The notes: generated by a model from the letters alone, not told the origin. A DNA stretch of 64,000 nucleotides from Trichococcus sp. K1Tr (GCF_028309625.1 NZ_JAQMHR010000003.1:1-64000), one strand, 5' to 3'. Positions 19,863 to 30,005 are shown, counted from the stretch's first letter. Program-made: numbers and translations.

Positions 19863-20186
19863 ATACTCGCATTTATCCTTTTCATTTTATCACAGCAAGC
19901 ACTGATTCGATAGGGACAAGCAGAGTTATTGCTATATTCACGTATTTGTGCATGTGAATTTTATTGATGGTCCCGCTTACAATTAGTATTGTATTTCACA
20001 TAATGTTCAAAAAAGGCTTCACAATCAAGTCCGGTTTCGAACAAATTAGTAGATTTTTCACAATCAGATGATATAATAGTCAATATGAAATGAAAGCTTA
20101 AGTATGTGAACATACTTTTTAAAGTTTGTGCATTCGGACAAACAATATGAGGTACGAAATGAACGAGGAAAGAAGAGGAGAAAATA
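19863..20186 (+). promoter_or_regulatory. Long rex upstream region with TTCACA half-sites
   Basis: This 324-bp gap contains TATAAT at 20072-20077 as the likely -10 of rex, without a good -35. TTTCACA-type half-sites occur near 19993, 20019 and 20055 and TGTGAA near 19953 and 20105. Rex binds TTGTGAA-N6-TTCACAA, so half-sites fit autoregulation, but no full palindrome was found by eye. The reading of these as Rex sites is tentative. Confidence 0.35.
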
Positions 20187-20819
20187 ATGTCGACGAATGA
20201 TATTCCAAAAGCTACGGCAAGGAGGTTGCCGATTTACCACCGCTATTTGCGCTTTTTGCACAACGCTGGTAAAAAACGCGTTTCATCCACTGAATTGAGT
20301 GAAGCAGTAAAAGTGGACAGTGCTACTATCCGCAGGGATTTTTCATATTTTGGCGCACTGGGTAAAAGAGGATACGGCTATGATGTCGAGTATTTGTTGG
20401 ATTTCTTCAGCAAAACCTTGAACCAGGACCGTTTGACGAACGTGGCTCTGATCGGTGTGGGTAATTTGGGACATGCCTTGTTGAACTACAACTTCCATGT
20501 TAGCAACAATGTGCGCATCAGTGCCGCATTTGATGTCAATGAAGGCATCGTCGGCAAAATCCTCAGCGGTGTGCCGGTTTACCCGATGACGGATATGGTT
20601 GAGCAATTGCGCATCCAGCAGATTGATGTGGCCATTTTGACTGTTCCCCAAGAAGTGGCGCAGGATGCCACGAACCGATTGACCGAAGCGGGCGTTCGCG
20701 GCATCATGAACTTTACCCCGATCCGTCTTTCCGTTCCGGACAATGTCCGCGTTCAGAATGTGGACTTGACGAATGAATTACAGACATTGATCTATTTCTT
20801 GGACAATGATATCGGCTGA
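20187..20819 (+). CDS. rex: Redox-sensing transcriptional repressor Rex
   Basis: NADH/NAD-responsive repressor of fermentation and respiration genes. The 210 residues comprise an N-terminal winged helix ([56 protein letters not shown]) and a Rossmann domain with [14 protein letters not shown] as the dinucleotide loop, plus the swapped C-terminal helix [15 protein letters not shown] follows AGAGGAG. Gene order with the ABC-F protein, YdiK-like and CPBP proteins and groESL follows Bacillus. Confidence 0.96.
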   Translation: MSTNDIPKATARRLPIYHRYLRFLHNAGKKRVSSTELSEAVKVDSATIRRDFSYFGALGKRGYGYDVEYLLDFFSKTLNQDRLTNVALIGVGNLGHALLNYNFHVSNNVRISAAFDVNEGIVGKILSGVPVYPMTDMVEQLRIQQIDVAILTVPQEVAQDATNRLTEAGVRGIMNFTPIRLSVPDNVRVQNVDLTNELQTLIYFLDNDIG

Positions 20820-20848
20820 GCAAAGTCGATAGCCGAGTAGAAGAAAAC

Positions 20849-20888
20849 AAAAAAAGAAGGATGAGGCCGCCTCATCCTTCTTTTTTTA
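20849..20888. terminator. Bidirectional terminator after rex
   Basis: AAAAAGAAGGATGAGG and CCTCATCCTTCTTTTT form a perfect hairpin with a 3-nt loop. Confidence 0.93.
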
Positions 20889-20915
20889 GGGCTGAACGAA
20901 CCCGTTCAGCTGTTC

Positions 20916-21122
20916 CTAGTTTTTATCGATGCTGTCTTTGATTTTCACGTAGGCATTGAACATGCGTACGCCTTTGATAATATCACTTGTTGCGAACAGC
21001 ACGCTGACGATGGCCATGAATCCCCAGCCTGCAGTATTCACGGCATCGACTGCCAACCAGATGAAGAGGATGGCGAAAACGAAGCGGATGATTATTTGAA
21101 TTAGTAGATTTTTTAAAGTCAT
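20916..21122 (-). CDS. Small membrane protein, YdiK-like (DUF4305)
   Basis: A 68-residue protein with two predicted membrane segments (IIRFVFAILFIWLAVDAV and WGFMAIVSVLFATSDII) and a charged C-terminal tail. Size, topology and position between rex and a CPBP-family gene match Bacillus YdiK. Function is unknown. It lies 41 bp after the CPBP gene and is probably co-transcribed with it. Confidence 0.75.
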   Translation of the reverse strand: MTLKNLLIQIIIRFVFAILFIWLAVDAVNTAGWGFMAIVSVLFATSDIIKGVRMFNAYVKIKDSIDKN

Positions 21123-21163
21123 GTTATTCCTTTCTTTTTCCTAAATAGCGGGCTTCACGTGTC

Positions 21164-21847
21164 TTACGAAATGAGTTGGGACAGAATCGGCAAGGCGGAC
21201 ACGGCATTCATCAACGCATGTGCAATCATCGGAGTCGCTATGTTTCTTGTCCTGTAATAAAGGAAAGAAAACCATAGCCCTAGAGAGCCGTAAACCAAAT
21301 AGTGCCCATCATTATGCGCAATCGCAAAAATCAAAGCGCTGATAGTGGCTGCGCCGACTATCCCGATTGCATCGACCAGATGCGTGACAATCGCTTTACG
21401 GAATACAAATTCCTCCATCACAGGTGCAAAGATGATAATGTTGAAAATAAAGAACGGGTAGCGGTTTGTCAGGTCCAGCAACACTTCTGTATTTTCGGAA
21501 ACGACTGGCATCTTGAACAAAAGATACTCCACATTCATCGCGACGATCTGAATCAGGACCGCTCCCATGAAACCGAAGAGTCCGGTAGTGAGCGTTTTTC
21601 CGATTGGGGCAGACGGTTGATCCGTAAGACTGTTTTGTGGTGTCCATTTTTTTCTGCTATTCCATGCTACCATAAGGACAGTTCCTAGGAAAGCAAAGAA
21701 TAACGAGAGATTCATGGCGGCTGCGATGCGATCTGCTTCCGGAATGAAAAAAAGCATCAAGACCGGCAGAAGTTGAGAAGCGAGATAGATGAGGATGATC
21801 TGTATGGCTAACGTTAACCTGGAACGTATTTTTTTATTCATATACAT
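21164..21847 (-). CDS. CPBP family intramembrane metalloprotease (YdiL-like)
   Basis: A 227-residue membrane protein with about six to seven hydrophobic segments. It carries the three CPBP (Abi) motifs: EEFVFRK (EExxxR), FAIAHND (FxxxH) and HALMNA (HxxxN), the presumed zinc glutamyl protease site. Homologues process prenylated proteins or peptides, or act in bacteriocin self-immunity in lactic acid bacteria; here the rex-ydiK-ydiL-groES order suggests the housekeeping YdiL type. Start 21847 or the ATG two codons later are both possible. Confidence 0.88.
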   Translation of the reverse strand: MYMNKKIRSRLTLAIQIILIYLASQLLPVLMLFFIPEADRIAAAMNLSLFFAFLGTVLMVAWNSRKKWTPQNSLTDQPSAPIGKTLTTGLFGFMGAVLIQIVAMNVEYLLFKMPVVSENTEVLLDLTNRYPFFIFNIIIFAPVMEEFVFRKAIVTHLVDAIGIVGAATISALIFAIAHNDGHYLVYGSLGLWFSFLYYRTRNIATPMIAHALMNAVSALPILSQLIS

Positions 21848-21941
21848 AGTACCTTTCTGAGAGAACTGACGTTATTACGCTTGATAAACAGTATAGCATA
21901 ATAGCGAATAAAAATAGAATCGGAAAAAATCGGCTTCCCTC

Positions 21942-21970
21942 TTGCAAATTAATTGGAGATTGATTAATAT
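21942..21970 (+). promoter_or_regulatory. Sigma-A promoter of groESL
   Basis: TTGCAA (21942-21947) and TAATAT (21965-21970) with a 17-bp spacer; CIRCE begins 11 bp downstream. Confidence 0.8.
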
Positions 21971-21981
21971 AGAAATGTAAC

Positions 21982-22008
21982 TTAGCACTCTAAGTTGATG
22001 AGTGCTAA
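21982..22008 (+). promoter_or_regulatory. CIRCE operator (HrcA binding site)
   Basis: TTAGCACTC-N9-GAGTGCTAA, a perfect match to the CIRCE inverted repeat. HrcA repression with heat induction of groESL is expected. HrcA itself is not in the window. Confidence 0.98.
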
Positions 22009-22035
22009 AATGAACTTATTTTTGGAGGGATCATC

Positions 22036-22320
22036 TTGTTAAAACCATTAGGAAACCGTGTTATTGTAGAAGTTGCCAAAGAAGAAGAAAAATCTATAGG
22101 CGGCATCGTTTTACCGTCATCCGCTAAAGAAAAATCCCAAACAGGTACCGTAATTGCTGTTGGCGCAGGCCGCGTGACAGATAACGGCGTAACAATCGAA
22201 ATGACCGTTAAGGCGGGAGACACTGTCCTTTTCGAAAAATATGCAGGCACAGAAGTTAAATATGCGGGAACAGAATACTTGGTGATCAAAGAAAGCGACA
22301 TCGTAGCAATCCTGGACTAA
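22036..22320 (+). CDS. groES: Co-chaperonin GroES
   Basis: 94 residues, beginning [26 protein letters not shown] and holding the mobile-loop region and the C-terminal [11 protein letters not shown]. It caps the GroEL cage. The start is a TTG (22036) after TTTGGAGGGA, confirmed because no other start gives the conserved N-terminus. First gene of the CIRCE-controlled groESL operon, 28 bp before groEL. Confidence 0.97.
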   Translation: MLKPLGNRVIVEVAKEEEKSIGGIVLPSSAKEKSQTGTVIAVGAGRVTDNGVTIEMTVKAGDTVLFEKYAGTEVKYAGTEYLVIKESDIVAILD

Positions 22321-22348
22321 AAATATAATTCATGAGGTGAATCGATAA

Positions 22349-23962
<1,614 letters not shown>

Positions 23963-23975
23963 TCAGGATACGATG

Positions 23976-24089
23976 AATCCCGCTCTAGAAATCGAGCACT
24001 AAGAGGAAATACCCACCACGACCCGGGTTTGGTCGAGGTGGGTATTTCAGCTTAGGCGGAGATTTCTGGGATTCAGAGTTCAACTAAAA
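23976..24089 (+). repeat. Structured intergenic repeat, copy B (short form)
   Basis: About 114 nt, starting 14 bp after the groEL stop and preceded by ATGA. AATCCC (23976-23981) pairs with GGGATT (24068-24073). Inside are GCTCTAGAAATCGAGC, GAGCACTAAGAGG (identical to copy A), a hairpin AAATACCCACC/GGTGGGTATTT (24007-24047) with inner CGACC/GGTCG, then CTTAGGC, ending CAGAGTTCAACTAAA. The second hairpin of copies A and C is missing, about 60 nt shorter. Confidence 0.75.
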
Positions 24090-24101
24090 CAGTGTGTGAT
24101 G

Positions 24102-24282
24102 AATCCTGAGCTCAGAGTTTGAGCACTAACGAGGTTCAGGACCAAACAGCCCGGTTTTGGCTGAGTGGGCATGAACAGCGTTAGGCACTCAAACGTCACA
24201 GTGCGACGTTTGAGGTCTTTAGCCTTTTTAGTACCAAGACTACTGATGCACCATCTGTTAAGGATTCAGAACCGTTCTATAA
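24102..24282 (+). repeat. Structured intergenic repeat, copy C (full form)
   Basis: About 180 nt, preceded by ATGA, 12 nt after copy B. AATCC (24102-24106) pairs with GGATT (24262-24266). GCTCAGAGTTTGAGC forms the small first hairpin; CTAACG pairs with CGTTAG around GTTCA/TGAAC (24134-24176) and CAGCCCGGTTTTGGCTG; the second hairpin CTCAAACGTC/GACGTTTGAG (24188-24214) with loop ACAGTGC is almost the same as in copy A. It ends CAGAACCGTTCTATAA. Paired bases differ between copies while pairing is kept. Confidence 0.75.
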
Positions 24283-24304
24283 AGGATATGGAAGCACTAA
24301 GCTC

Positions 24305-24358
24305 CACAAACAAAAGGACCGAATGGCCAGAAATGGTTATCCGGTCCTTTTTTGTTTG
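24305..24358 (+). terminator. Rho-independent terminator after the groEL repeats
   Basis: AAACAAAAGGACCG pairs with CGGTCCTTTTTTGTTT around an inner loop; a T-rich tail follows. It is the first convincing terminator downstream of groEL. Confidence 0.85.
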
Positions 24359-24393
24359 ATTTTTTTTCAAATCCAACTGCTGCCGAAGTGGTG

Positions 24394-24444
24394 TTGACTC
24401 CTGATGAATTTTTTTATATAATTTTACATGCCCTATGGGGGCAT
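24394..24444 (+). promoter_or_regulatory. Promoter with CsoR-type operator
   Basis: TTGACT (24394-24399) and TATAAT (24417-24422) are separated by 17 bp. At 24428-24444 ATGCCC-TATGG-GGGCAT forms an inverted repeat with G/C tracts, the style of operator bound by CsoR-family proteins. It would overlap the transcription start, so autorepression of the csoR-like/MATE operon is likely. Confidence 0.7.
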
Positions 24445-24472
24445 ATCCTATATAAACAAGAGGTGCAATTTT

Positions 24473-24754
24473 ATGTCTCATTCACAGGAACACAGAACGG
24501 ATAGTCTCGTTAAACGTTTGAATCGGATCGAAGGACAAGTAGCGGGAATCAAAAAAATGATCCTCGAAGAAAAAGAATATGCTGATGTCATCATCCAATT
24601 GAATTCGACTCGATCAGCCATCCAGAAAATCAGTCATATCCTTTTGGAGGCCCAAACAGAGCATGCTCTGATGCATGTCAGTGAAGGTGCTGACTTGGAT
24701 GAAGAAATGAAGAAACTGCAAAAAGTGATTTCGCAGTACAATAAAATGAATTAG
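24473..24754 (+). CDS. CsoR/FrmR (DUF156) family repressor lacking the copper ligands
   Basis: From ATG 24473 after AGAGGTG the protein has 93 residues; the longer frame includes the operator and is rejected. DSLVKRLNRIEGQVAGIKKMI is the DUF156 DNA-binding helix and the three-helix fold is complete. The protein has no cysteine at all: the Cys-His-Cys copper site of CsoR (36, 61, 65 in Mycobacterium numbering) is replaced by Tyr36, Gln61 and Ala65. It therefore cannot bind Cu(I) in the known way, nor react like CstR. Eight bases downstream starts a MATE exporter, the likely target. Confidence 0.85.
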   Translation: MSHSQEHRTDSLVKRLNRIEGQVAGIKKMILEEKEYADVIIQLNSTRSAIQKISHILLEAQTEHALMHVSEGADLDEEMKKLQKVISQYNKMN

Positions 24755-24762
24755 GTGATAAT

Positions 24763-26091
24763 ATGGAAGAAAGCACTGGAAAGAAAATTCTGAATTTGGC
24801 AATTCCTGCAACTATCGAAAACCTGCTGCAGACGCTGGTAGGCTTCGTTGATACGCTGCTGATAGCCAAAATCGGGCTTATGGCCGTTACGGCAGTAGGC
24901 GTTGCCAATACGATCCTGAATGTGTATTTGGCGATATTCATAGCATTAGGGGTCGGAACGTCTTCCCTGATAGCCCAAAAACTAGGGGCGAAGGATAGGG
25001 AAGGTGCTGTCCGAATTGCAGAACAGTCAACATTTTCCACAGTGATCATCGGTTTGCTGTTTGGGTTACTGACGCTCGCTTTTGGAAAACCACTTTTGGG
25101 TCTGATGGGTGCAGATGATCAAGTGATGGCTTATTCCACTGCATTTTTCTACATTGTGGGTGGCAATTCAGTCTTTTTGGCGGTCATGACCATTTTTGGA
25201 AGCATTCTGCGGGCAGCCGGAAATACAAAGTCCCCCATGCAGGTCAGTGTAATCGTAAACGTTTTGAATGTGGGGTTGGACTACATTCTGATTTTTGGTA
25301 TCGGCCCGATTCCGGCGCTTGGCGTTGTCGGGACTGCGATAGGCACAACGGTTGCAAGAATGTTGGGATGTCTGCTGTTGTACAAACAGATAAAAAAATC
25401 CCCTGTTTCATTTGAGTTGAAGTCCATATTTGTAAAAAGTGATTATGCGCCATTAATGCGGCTTTCGATTCCAGCAGCGCTTGAGAGATTGGTTATGCGG
25501 ATGGGACAAGTAGTCTATTTCGGCTTAATCGTTGCGATTGGTGCGAAAACGTTTGCGGCACATTCTATCGCGGGCAATATCGAAAGCTTTGTGTACATGC
25601 CGGCATACGGGTTAGCCACTGCTGCTGCCACTCTCGTCGGGAATAGTACAGGCGCAGCGGACTTCAAGGAGGCAAAACGTGTCGCATTCCTATCGGCAAC
25701 ATTTGGCGTACTCATCATGAGTTTCTTGGGGATCATTCTGTTTGTGGGTTCCCCTTATTTTGCCGAACTGTTCACCTCGGATGCTGAGGCAATCGATCAA
25801 ATCGTGACAGCCCTGAGAATAGATGCATTCAACCAACCGGGACTTGCGATCAGCCTAATCACGACAGGCTCCCTGCAAGGTATGGGCGATACAAAATCGC
25901 CATTGTACAGTACAGCTTTTGGGATGTGGTGTTTGCGCATAATCGGTGTGATCCTTTTGGGAAGAGTGTTGGGTTGGGGAATTGCCGGCGTTTGGATTTC
26001 GATTGGGATTGATCTTTACGTACGCTCGCTGTTTTTGGCCTATAGATTCAGGAAAAACATATCCGACCGCAGCAGGGCATCCACTGAATAA
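24763..26091 (+). CDS. MATE family multidrug/cation efflux transporter
   Basis: 442 residues with about twelve membrane segments in two similar halves, starting EESTGKKILNLAIPATIENLLQTLVGFVDTLLIAKIG, the N-terminal NorM/DinF-like pattern. Motifs such as GVGTSSLIAQKLGAKDREGA and, in the second half, ATAAATLVGNSTGAADFKEAKR match the MATE repeats. It should export organic cations or metabolites using Na+ or H+. It is translationally close to the csoR-like gene (8 bp) and shares its promoter. Substrate unknown. Confidence 0.92.
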   Translation: MEESTGKKILNLAIPATIENLLQTLVGFVDTLLIAKIGLMAVTAVGVANTILNVYLAIFIALGVGTSSLIAQKLGAKDREGAVRIAEQSTFSTVIIGLLFGLLTLAFGKPLLGLMGADDQVMAYSTAFFYIVGGNSVFLAVMTIFGSILRAAGNTKSPMQVSVIVNVLNVGLDYILIFGIGPIPALGVVGTAIGTTVARMLGCLLLYKQIKKSPVSFELKSIFVKSDYAPLMRLSIPAALERLVMRMGQVVYFGLIVAIGAKTFAAHSIAGNIESFVYMPAYGLATAAATLVGNSTGAADFKEAKRVAFLSATFGVLIMSFLGIILFVGSPYFAELFTSDAEAIDQIVTALRIDAFNQPGLAISLITTGSLQGMGDTKSPLYSTAFGMWCLRIIGVILLGRVLGWGIAGVWISIGIDLYVRSLFLAYRFRKNISDRSRASTE

Positions 26092-26135
26092 TCAAAAGTA
26101 ACCATTGAAGTCGTCAAAATCATCCACAGAAAATC

Positions 26136-26183
26136 AAATGCAGCCCTCATTTTTACCGGAAATGAGGGCTGCATTTATTTTTT
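26136..26183 (+). terminator. Rho-independent terminator of the MATE operon
   Basis: AAATGCAGCCCTCATT pairs with AATGAGGGCTGCATTT, followed by ATTTTTTT. Confidence 0.92.
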
Positions 26184-26298
26184 TAGCGAAATGAACGTAT
26201 AATCATGCAATTTAATAATGAAAACTTATAGCGAAAATTTCAGAACATCCCCTTCTGGATGGTTTTGAATGAAAGTTAATGTTTTTGAAGGAAAATGA

Positions 26299-26327
26299 TT
26301 GCTTTATTCCCGTGTAGGTGGTATATT
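26299..26327 (+). promoter_or_regulatory. Promoter of the fructose operon
   Basis: TTGCTT (26299-26304) and TATATT (26322-26327), 17-bp spacer, 22 bp before the fruR start. GAAAGTTAATG and GAAAATGATT just upstream (26270-26300) may be part of a FruR operator, but this is a guess. Confidence 0.65.
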
Positions 26328-26349
26328 TTTGTTCGAGAGGTGATAGAAA

Positions 26350-27099
26350 GTGCTTACAGAAGAACGGCATAAAATCATTCTAGACACTTTAGCCAAAGAC
26401 AATATCGTAAAACTGCAGGACCTTGTCGATCAGACGGGAAGTTCTGAATCCACTATCAGACGGGATTTAAGCACTCTTGAAGAGGCTGGTTTCCTGATTC
26501 GTGTCCATGGCGGAGCAAAGAGAAACTATAGTGTTTCCGCTGAAGACAGGATGGAAGATAAAACGTCCAAAAACGTTCAGGATAAACAACGGATTGCTGA
26601 AAAAGCAGCTCAACTGGTGAGCGATCAAGACATCATCTTTTTGGATGCCGGATCGACTACCTACGAAATGATTCCCTTCCTGAAAGGCAAGAGCATCCTC
26701 GTCGTCACAAATGGCGTCCCACATGCCAGTTTATTATCGGATATGCAAATCGAGACGATCCTTATCGGCGGCAAAATCAAGATGGAGACAAAAGCAGTCA
26801 TCGGACCAGTCAGCCAAATGCAAATGAGGAATTACCGTTTCAGCAAAGCTTTTCTTGGCATCAACGGCATCGACAATCAATATGGCTTCACGACGCCGGA
26901 TACCGAAGAAGCGGCCATCAAGCGGATAGCCATTGAAAATGCAGCACAAAGCTATGTCGTAGCGGATGCTTCGAAGTTCAAACAAGTCAGTTTTGTGAAG
27001 GTCTGCGACATTGAGGATTGCGGCATCATCAGCTACAATGTCCCGTCGGAAATCAAACGTAACCTGAAAGACAGTACAACTATTTGGGAGGCTGAATAA
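26350..27099 (+). CDS. fruR: DeoR-family repressor of the fructose operon
   Basis: 249 residues from GTG 26350 after GAGGTGA. LTEERHKIILDTLAKDNIVKLQDLVDQTGSSESTIRRDLSTLEEAGFLIRVHGGAK is the DeoR winged helix-turn-helix; the rest is the sugar-phosphate-sensing domain with DAGSTTYEMIPFL and AFLGINGID. It likely responds to fructose 1-phosphate made by FruA. Its stop overlaps the fruK start by one base (TAATG), giving the standard fruR-fruK-fruA operon. Confidence 0.93.
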   Translation: MLTEERHKIILDTLAKDNIVKLQDLVDQTGSSESTIRRDLSTLEEAGFLIRVHGGAKRNYSVSAEDRMEDKTSKNVQDKQRIAEKAAQLVSDQDIIFLDAGSTTYEMIPFLKGKSILVVTNGVPHASLLSDMQIETILIGGKIKMETKAVIGPVSQMQMRNYRFSKAFLGINGIDNQYGFTTPDTEEAAIKRIAIENAAQSYVVADASKFKQVSFVKVCDIEDCGIISYNVPSEIKRNLKDSTTIWEAE

Positions 27100-28013
27100 T
27101 GATATATACAGTAACATTAAATCCATCCATCGATTACATCGTCCATTTGCCCGCTATCGAGTTGGGTGAAGTGAATCGTATCCAACAGGATTTCAAACTG
27201 CCGGGTGGCAAAGGCATCAACGTTTCCCGCATCCTGAATGAACTGGAAGTGGAAAACACCGCTTTAGGTTTCCTTGGAGGGTTCACCGGAAAATACATCG
27301 AAGACTGGTTGGAAGCAGAAAACAGCAAAACACACTTTACGCATGTGGATGAAGCGACCCGCATCAATGTCAAAATCAAGTCAGGGATGGAGACGGAAAT
27401 GAACGGCCCGGGCCCGAATATCGAGCCTGCAGTCGCCGAAGAATTCCTGAAACAATTCGATGCGCTTGATCCGGAAAACGACATCGTAGTCTTGGCTGGA
27501 AGCAAACCGACAAGTCTGCCGGAAGATTATTATCAGACCATCATCCACAGACTGACGGAAAAAGGCGTACCGTTCCTGATCGATACGACCGGGGAAGAAT
27601 TAAAAAATGCGTTGCCTTACCATCCTTTATTGGTAAAACCGAACCACCACGAATTGGCGGAATTGTTCGATACTACTTTCGAAACGGATGAGGATATCCT
27701 GCCTTACGGGAAGAAGCTGCTTGAAGCTGGAGCGCAATACGCGATCATCTCGATGGCCGCTAAAGGAGCAATCCTTTTCACTCCGGAAGGTGTTTACCAT
27801 GGAACGGTACCGAAAGGGGTTCTTAAAAATTCAGTCGGTTCCGGAGATTCAATGATCGCCGGATTTGTCGGGACATACATGAAGACGCACGACCCGTTGG
27901 AAGCATTCAAAGTCAGTATCGCTTGCGGAAGCGCGACCGCTTTTGCCGACGATTTAGCCAAACGCGAAGAAATTGATGCTCTAGTCAAACAAGTCACTAT
28001 CAGTCAGCTATAG
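27099..28013 (+). CDS. fruK: 1-phosphofructokinase
   Basis: Phosphorylates fructose 1-phosphate to fructose 1,6-bisphosphate. The 304-residue PfkB-family kinase begins MIYTVTLNPSIDYIVHL, has the substrate loop LPGGKGINVSRIL and the C-terminal signature NSVGSGDSMIAGFVG with the catalytic Asp. Tagatose-6-phosphate kinases look similar, but the fruR/fruA neighbours make the fructose role clear. Confidence 0.95.
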   Translation: MIYTVTLNPSIDYIVHLPAIELGEVNRIQQDFKLPGGKGINVSRILNELEVENTALGFLGGFTGKYIEDWLEAENSKTHFTHVDEATRINVKIKSGMETEMNGPGPNIEPAVAEEFLKQFDALDPENDIVVLAGSKPTSLPEDYYQTIIHRLTEKGVPFLIDTTGEELKNALPYHPLLVKPNHHELAELFDTTFETDEDILPYGKKLLEAGAQYAIISMAAKGAILFTPEGVYHGTVPKGVLKNSVGSGDSMIAGFVGTYMKTHDPLEAFKVSIACGSATAFADDLAKREEIDALVKQVTISQL

Positions 28014-28031
28014 GGAGGAGAATTTATTAAT

Positions 28032-29933
28032 ATGAAAATCAATGATATCTTACTAAAAGAATTGATGATTATGGATTTGCAAGGAACAACCAAAGAGGGC
28101 GTCATCGATGAAATGATTTCAGGCCTTTCCGCTAATGGCATCATCAATGATGCTGCAGTTTACAAAGAGGGCATCATGAAGCGCGAATCACAAACGTCCA
28201 CTGGTTTGGGCGATGGCATCGCAATGCCGCATGCCAAAAACAAAGCGGTCATCAAACCCGCTGTCGTTTTTGCAAAAAGTGCAGCCGGTGTGGACTATGC
28301 ATCATTGGATGGTCAACCAGCACATCTGTTCTTCATGATCGCGGCTCCGGAAGGCGCAAATAATGTTCATTTGGAAGTTTTGGCGTCATTATCCCGTTTA
28401 CTCATCAATCCTGATTTCACTGCATCATTGAAAAAAGCTAACACTCCAGAAGAAGTGCAAGGGTTATTTGCGGCAGCAGAAGCTGCACGCGAAGCCAAAG
28501 AGCAAGCTGAAGCAGCAGCGAAGGCAGCTCCAGTAGCAGCAACCGAAACGAAGAGACCTTTCGTCATTGCAGTAACGGCATGTCCTACAGGGATTGCACA
28601 CACGTATATGGCTGAAGATTCACTGAAATTGATGGCTGAAAAAATGGGCGTCGATATCCGCGTTGAAACGAACGGATCGGATGGCGTCAAGAACGCCTTG
28701 ACAGCCGACGAAATCCGCCGTGCTGATGGTGTCATCATAGCAGCTGACAAAAAAGTTGAAATGGCGCGCTTCAACGGCAAACACGTTCTTCAAAGACCGG
28801 TAAGCGACGGCATCAACAAAGCCGAAGAATTGATCACAAAAGCAATGCGTAAAGAAGCGCCAATACTGAATGTTGAAGGCGATATCTTCTCGGCTAGCGA
28901 AAGCGACGAAAAGCAATCCATCATCGGAAGAGTCTACAAAGACTTGATGAACGGTATTTCACACATGTTGCCGTTTGTTGTTGGTGGTGGTATCCTGATT
29001 GCGATTTCCTTCCTGTTCGAAACGTCATTCGGTGCGGATAGCCCGTTGTTCATTTCCTTCATGGCAATTGGTGGAGCAGCATTCAGCTTCCTGATTCCAA
29101 TTTTGGCCGGTTACATCGCAATGAGTATCGCAGATCGTCCGGGGTTACTCCCAGGTATGGCGGGCGGTTACTTGGCTGTGCAAGCAAATGCCGGATTCTT
29201 GGGCGGGTTGATTGCTGGTTTCTTGGCCGGTTACATCATGGTTTATCTGAAGAAAGCCTTTAAAGGATTGCCTCGTACCTTGGATGGCATGAAGACAATT
29301 CTCTTGTACCCTGTGTTCGGTCTATTGATCACTGGCTTGTTGATGTATTTCTTGGTAGGTCCTGTCTTCTCCACAATCAATACAGCTATGATCACCTTCC
29401 TGGAAAACTTGGGTACTGGTAATGCAGTGCTGTTGGGTGCTGTTCTTGGCGGCATGATGGCAATCGATATGGGTGGTCCATTCAATAAAGCAGCTTATGC
29501 CTTCTCAATCGGTATCTTCACGGATACTGGCGATGGCAGCTTGATGGCAGCTGTAATGGCTGGTGGTATGATTCCTCCATTGGCAATCGGTATCGCAACA
29601 TTGATTTTCAAAAACAAATTTACGGATATCGAACAAAAATCCGGACTTTCCAACATCCTGTTGGGCCTATCCTTCATCACTGAAGGTGCGATTCCATTCG
29701 CTGCGGCAGATCCGATGCGCGTAATCGGTTCATCCATCGTTGGTTCAGCGATTGCTGGTGGTTTGACACAGCTATGGGCAGTTTCAATCCCTGCACCACA
29801 TGGTGGCTTGTTCGTAATCACATTGGCTAACCGTCCGTTGATGTTCTTGCTGGCTTTGTTGATCGGTACAGCCGTTTCAGCATTGATGTTAGGTTTTTGG
29901 AAACAAGATAAAACACAACAAGTCGCAAAATAA
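28032..29933 (+). CDS. fruA: PTS fructose-specific enzyme IIABC
   Basis: 633-residue fused phosphotransferase transporter importing fructose as fructose 1-phosphate. Domain IIA (about 1-145) has phospho-His67 in GIAMPHAKN; an Ala/Glu-rich linker (about 146-172) follows; domain IIB has phospho-Cys184 in VTACPTGIAHTYMAEDSL; domain IIC (about 300-620) is the membrane part with GGGILIAISFLFE and PHGGLFV. The AGGGAGGAGAA site precedes the ATG. Last gene of the fru operon, closed by a strong terminator. Confidence 0.96.
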   Translation: MKINDILLKELMIMDLQGTTKEGVIDEMISGLSANGIINDAAVYKEGIMKRESQTSTGLGDGIAMPHAKNKAVIKPAVVFAKSAAGVDYASLDGQPAHLFFMIAAPEGANNVHLEVLASLSRLLINPDFTASLKKANTPEEVQGLFAAAEAAREAKEQAEAAAKAAPVAATETKRPFVIAVTACPTGIAHTYMAEDSLKLMAEKMGVDIRVETNGSDGVKNALTADEIRRADGVIIAADKKVEMARFNGKHVLQRPVSDGINKAEELITKAMRKEAPILNVEGDIFSASESDEKQSIIGRVYKDLMNGISHMLPFVVGGGILIAISFLFETSFGADSPLFISFMAIGGAAFSFLIPILAGYIAMSIADRPGLLPGMAGGYLAVQANAGFLGGLIAGFLAGYIMVYLKKAFKGLPRTLDGMKTILLYPVFGLLITGLLMYFLVGPVFSTINTAMITFLENLGTGNAVLLGAVLGGMMAIDMGGPFNKAAYAFSIGIFTDTGDGSLMAAVMAGGMIPPLAIGIATLIFKNKFTDIEQKSGLSNILLGLSFITEGAIPFAAADPMRVIGSSIVGSAIAGGLTQLWAVSIPAPHGGLFVITLANRPLMFLLALLIGTAVSALMLGFWKQDKTQQVAK

Positions 29934-29946
29934 ATTAAATCATTCA

Positions 29947-29990
29947 TTGAGAGAACAGACTGGGAACCTCCTTTCTGTTCTCTCTTTTTT
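29947..29990 (+). terminator. Rho-independent terminator after fruA
   Basis: GAGAGAACAG pairs with CTGTTCTCTC followed by TTTTTT. Confidence 0.92.
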
Positions 29991-30005
29991 AATGTCCCGA
30001 ATGTA

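Noticed and set aside
24428-24472. N-terminal extension of the CsoR-like protein from the ATG at 24428
   Set aside because: This part overlaps the operator and -10 region and has no ribosome site; ATG 24473 follows AGAGGTG.
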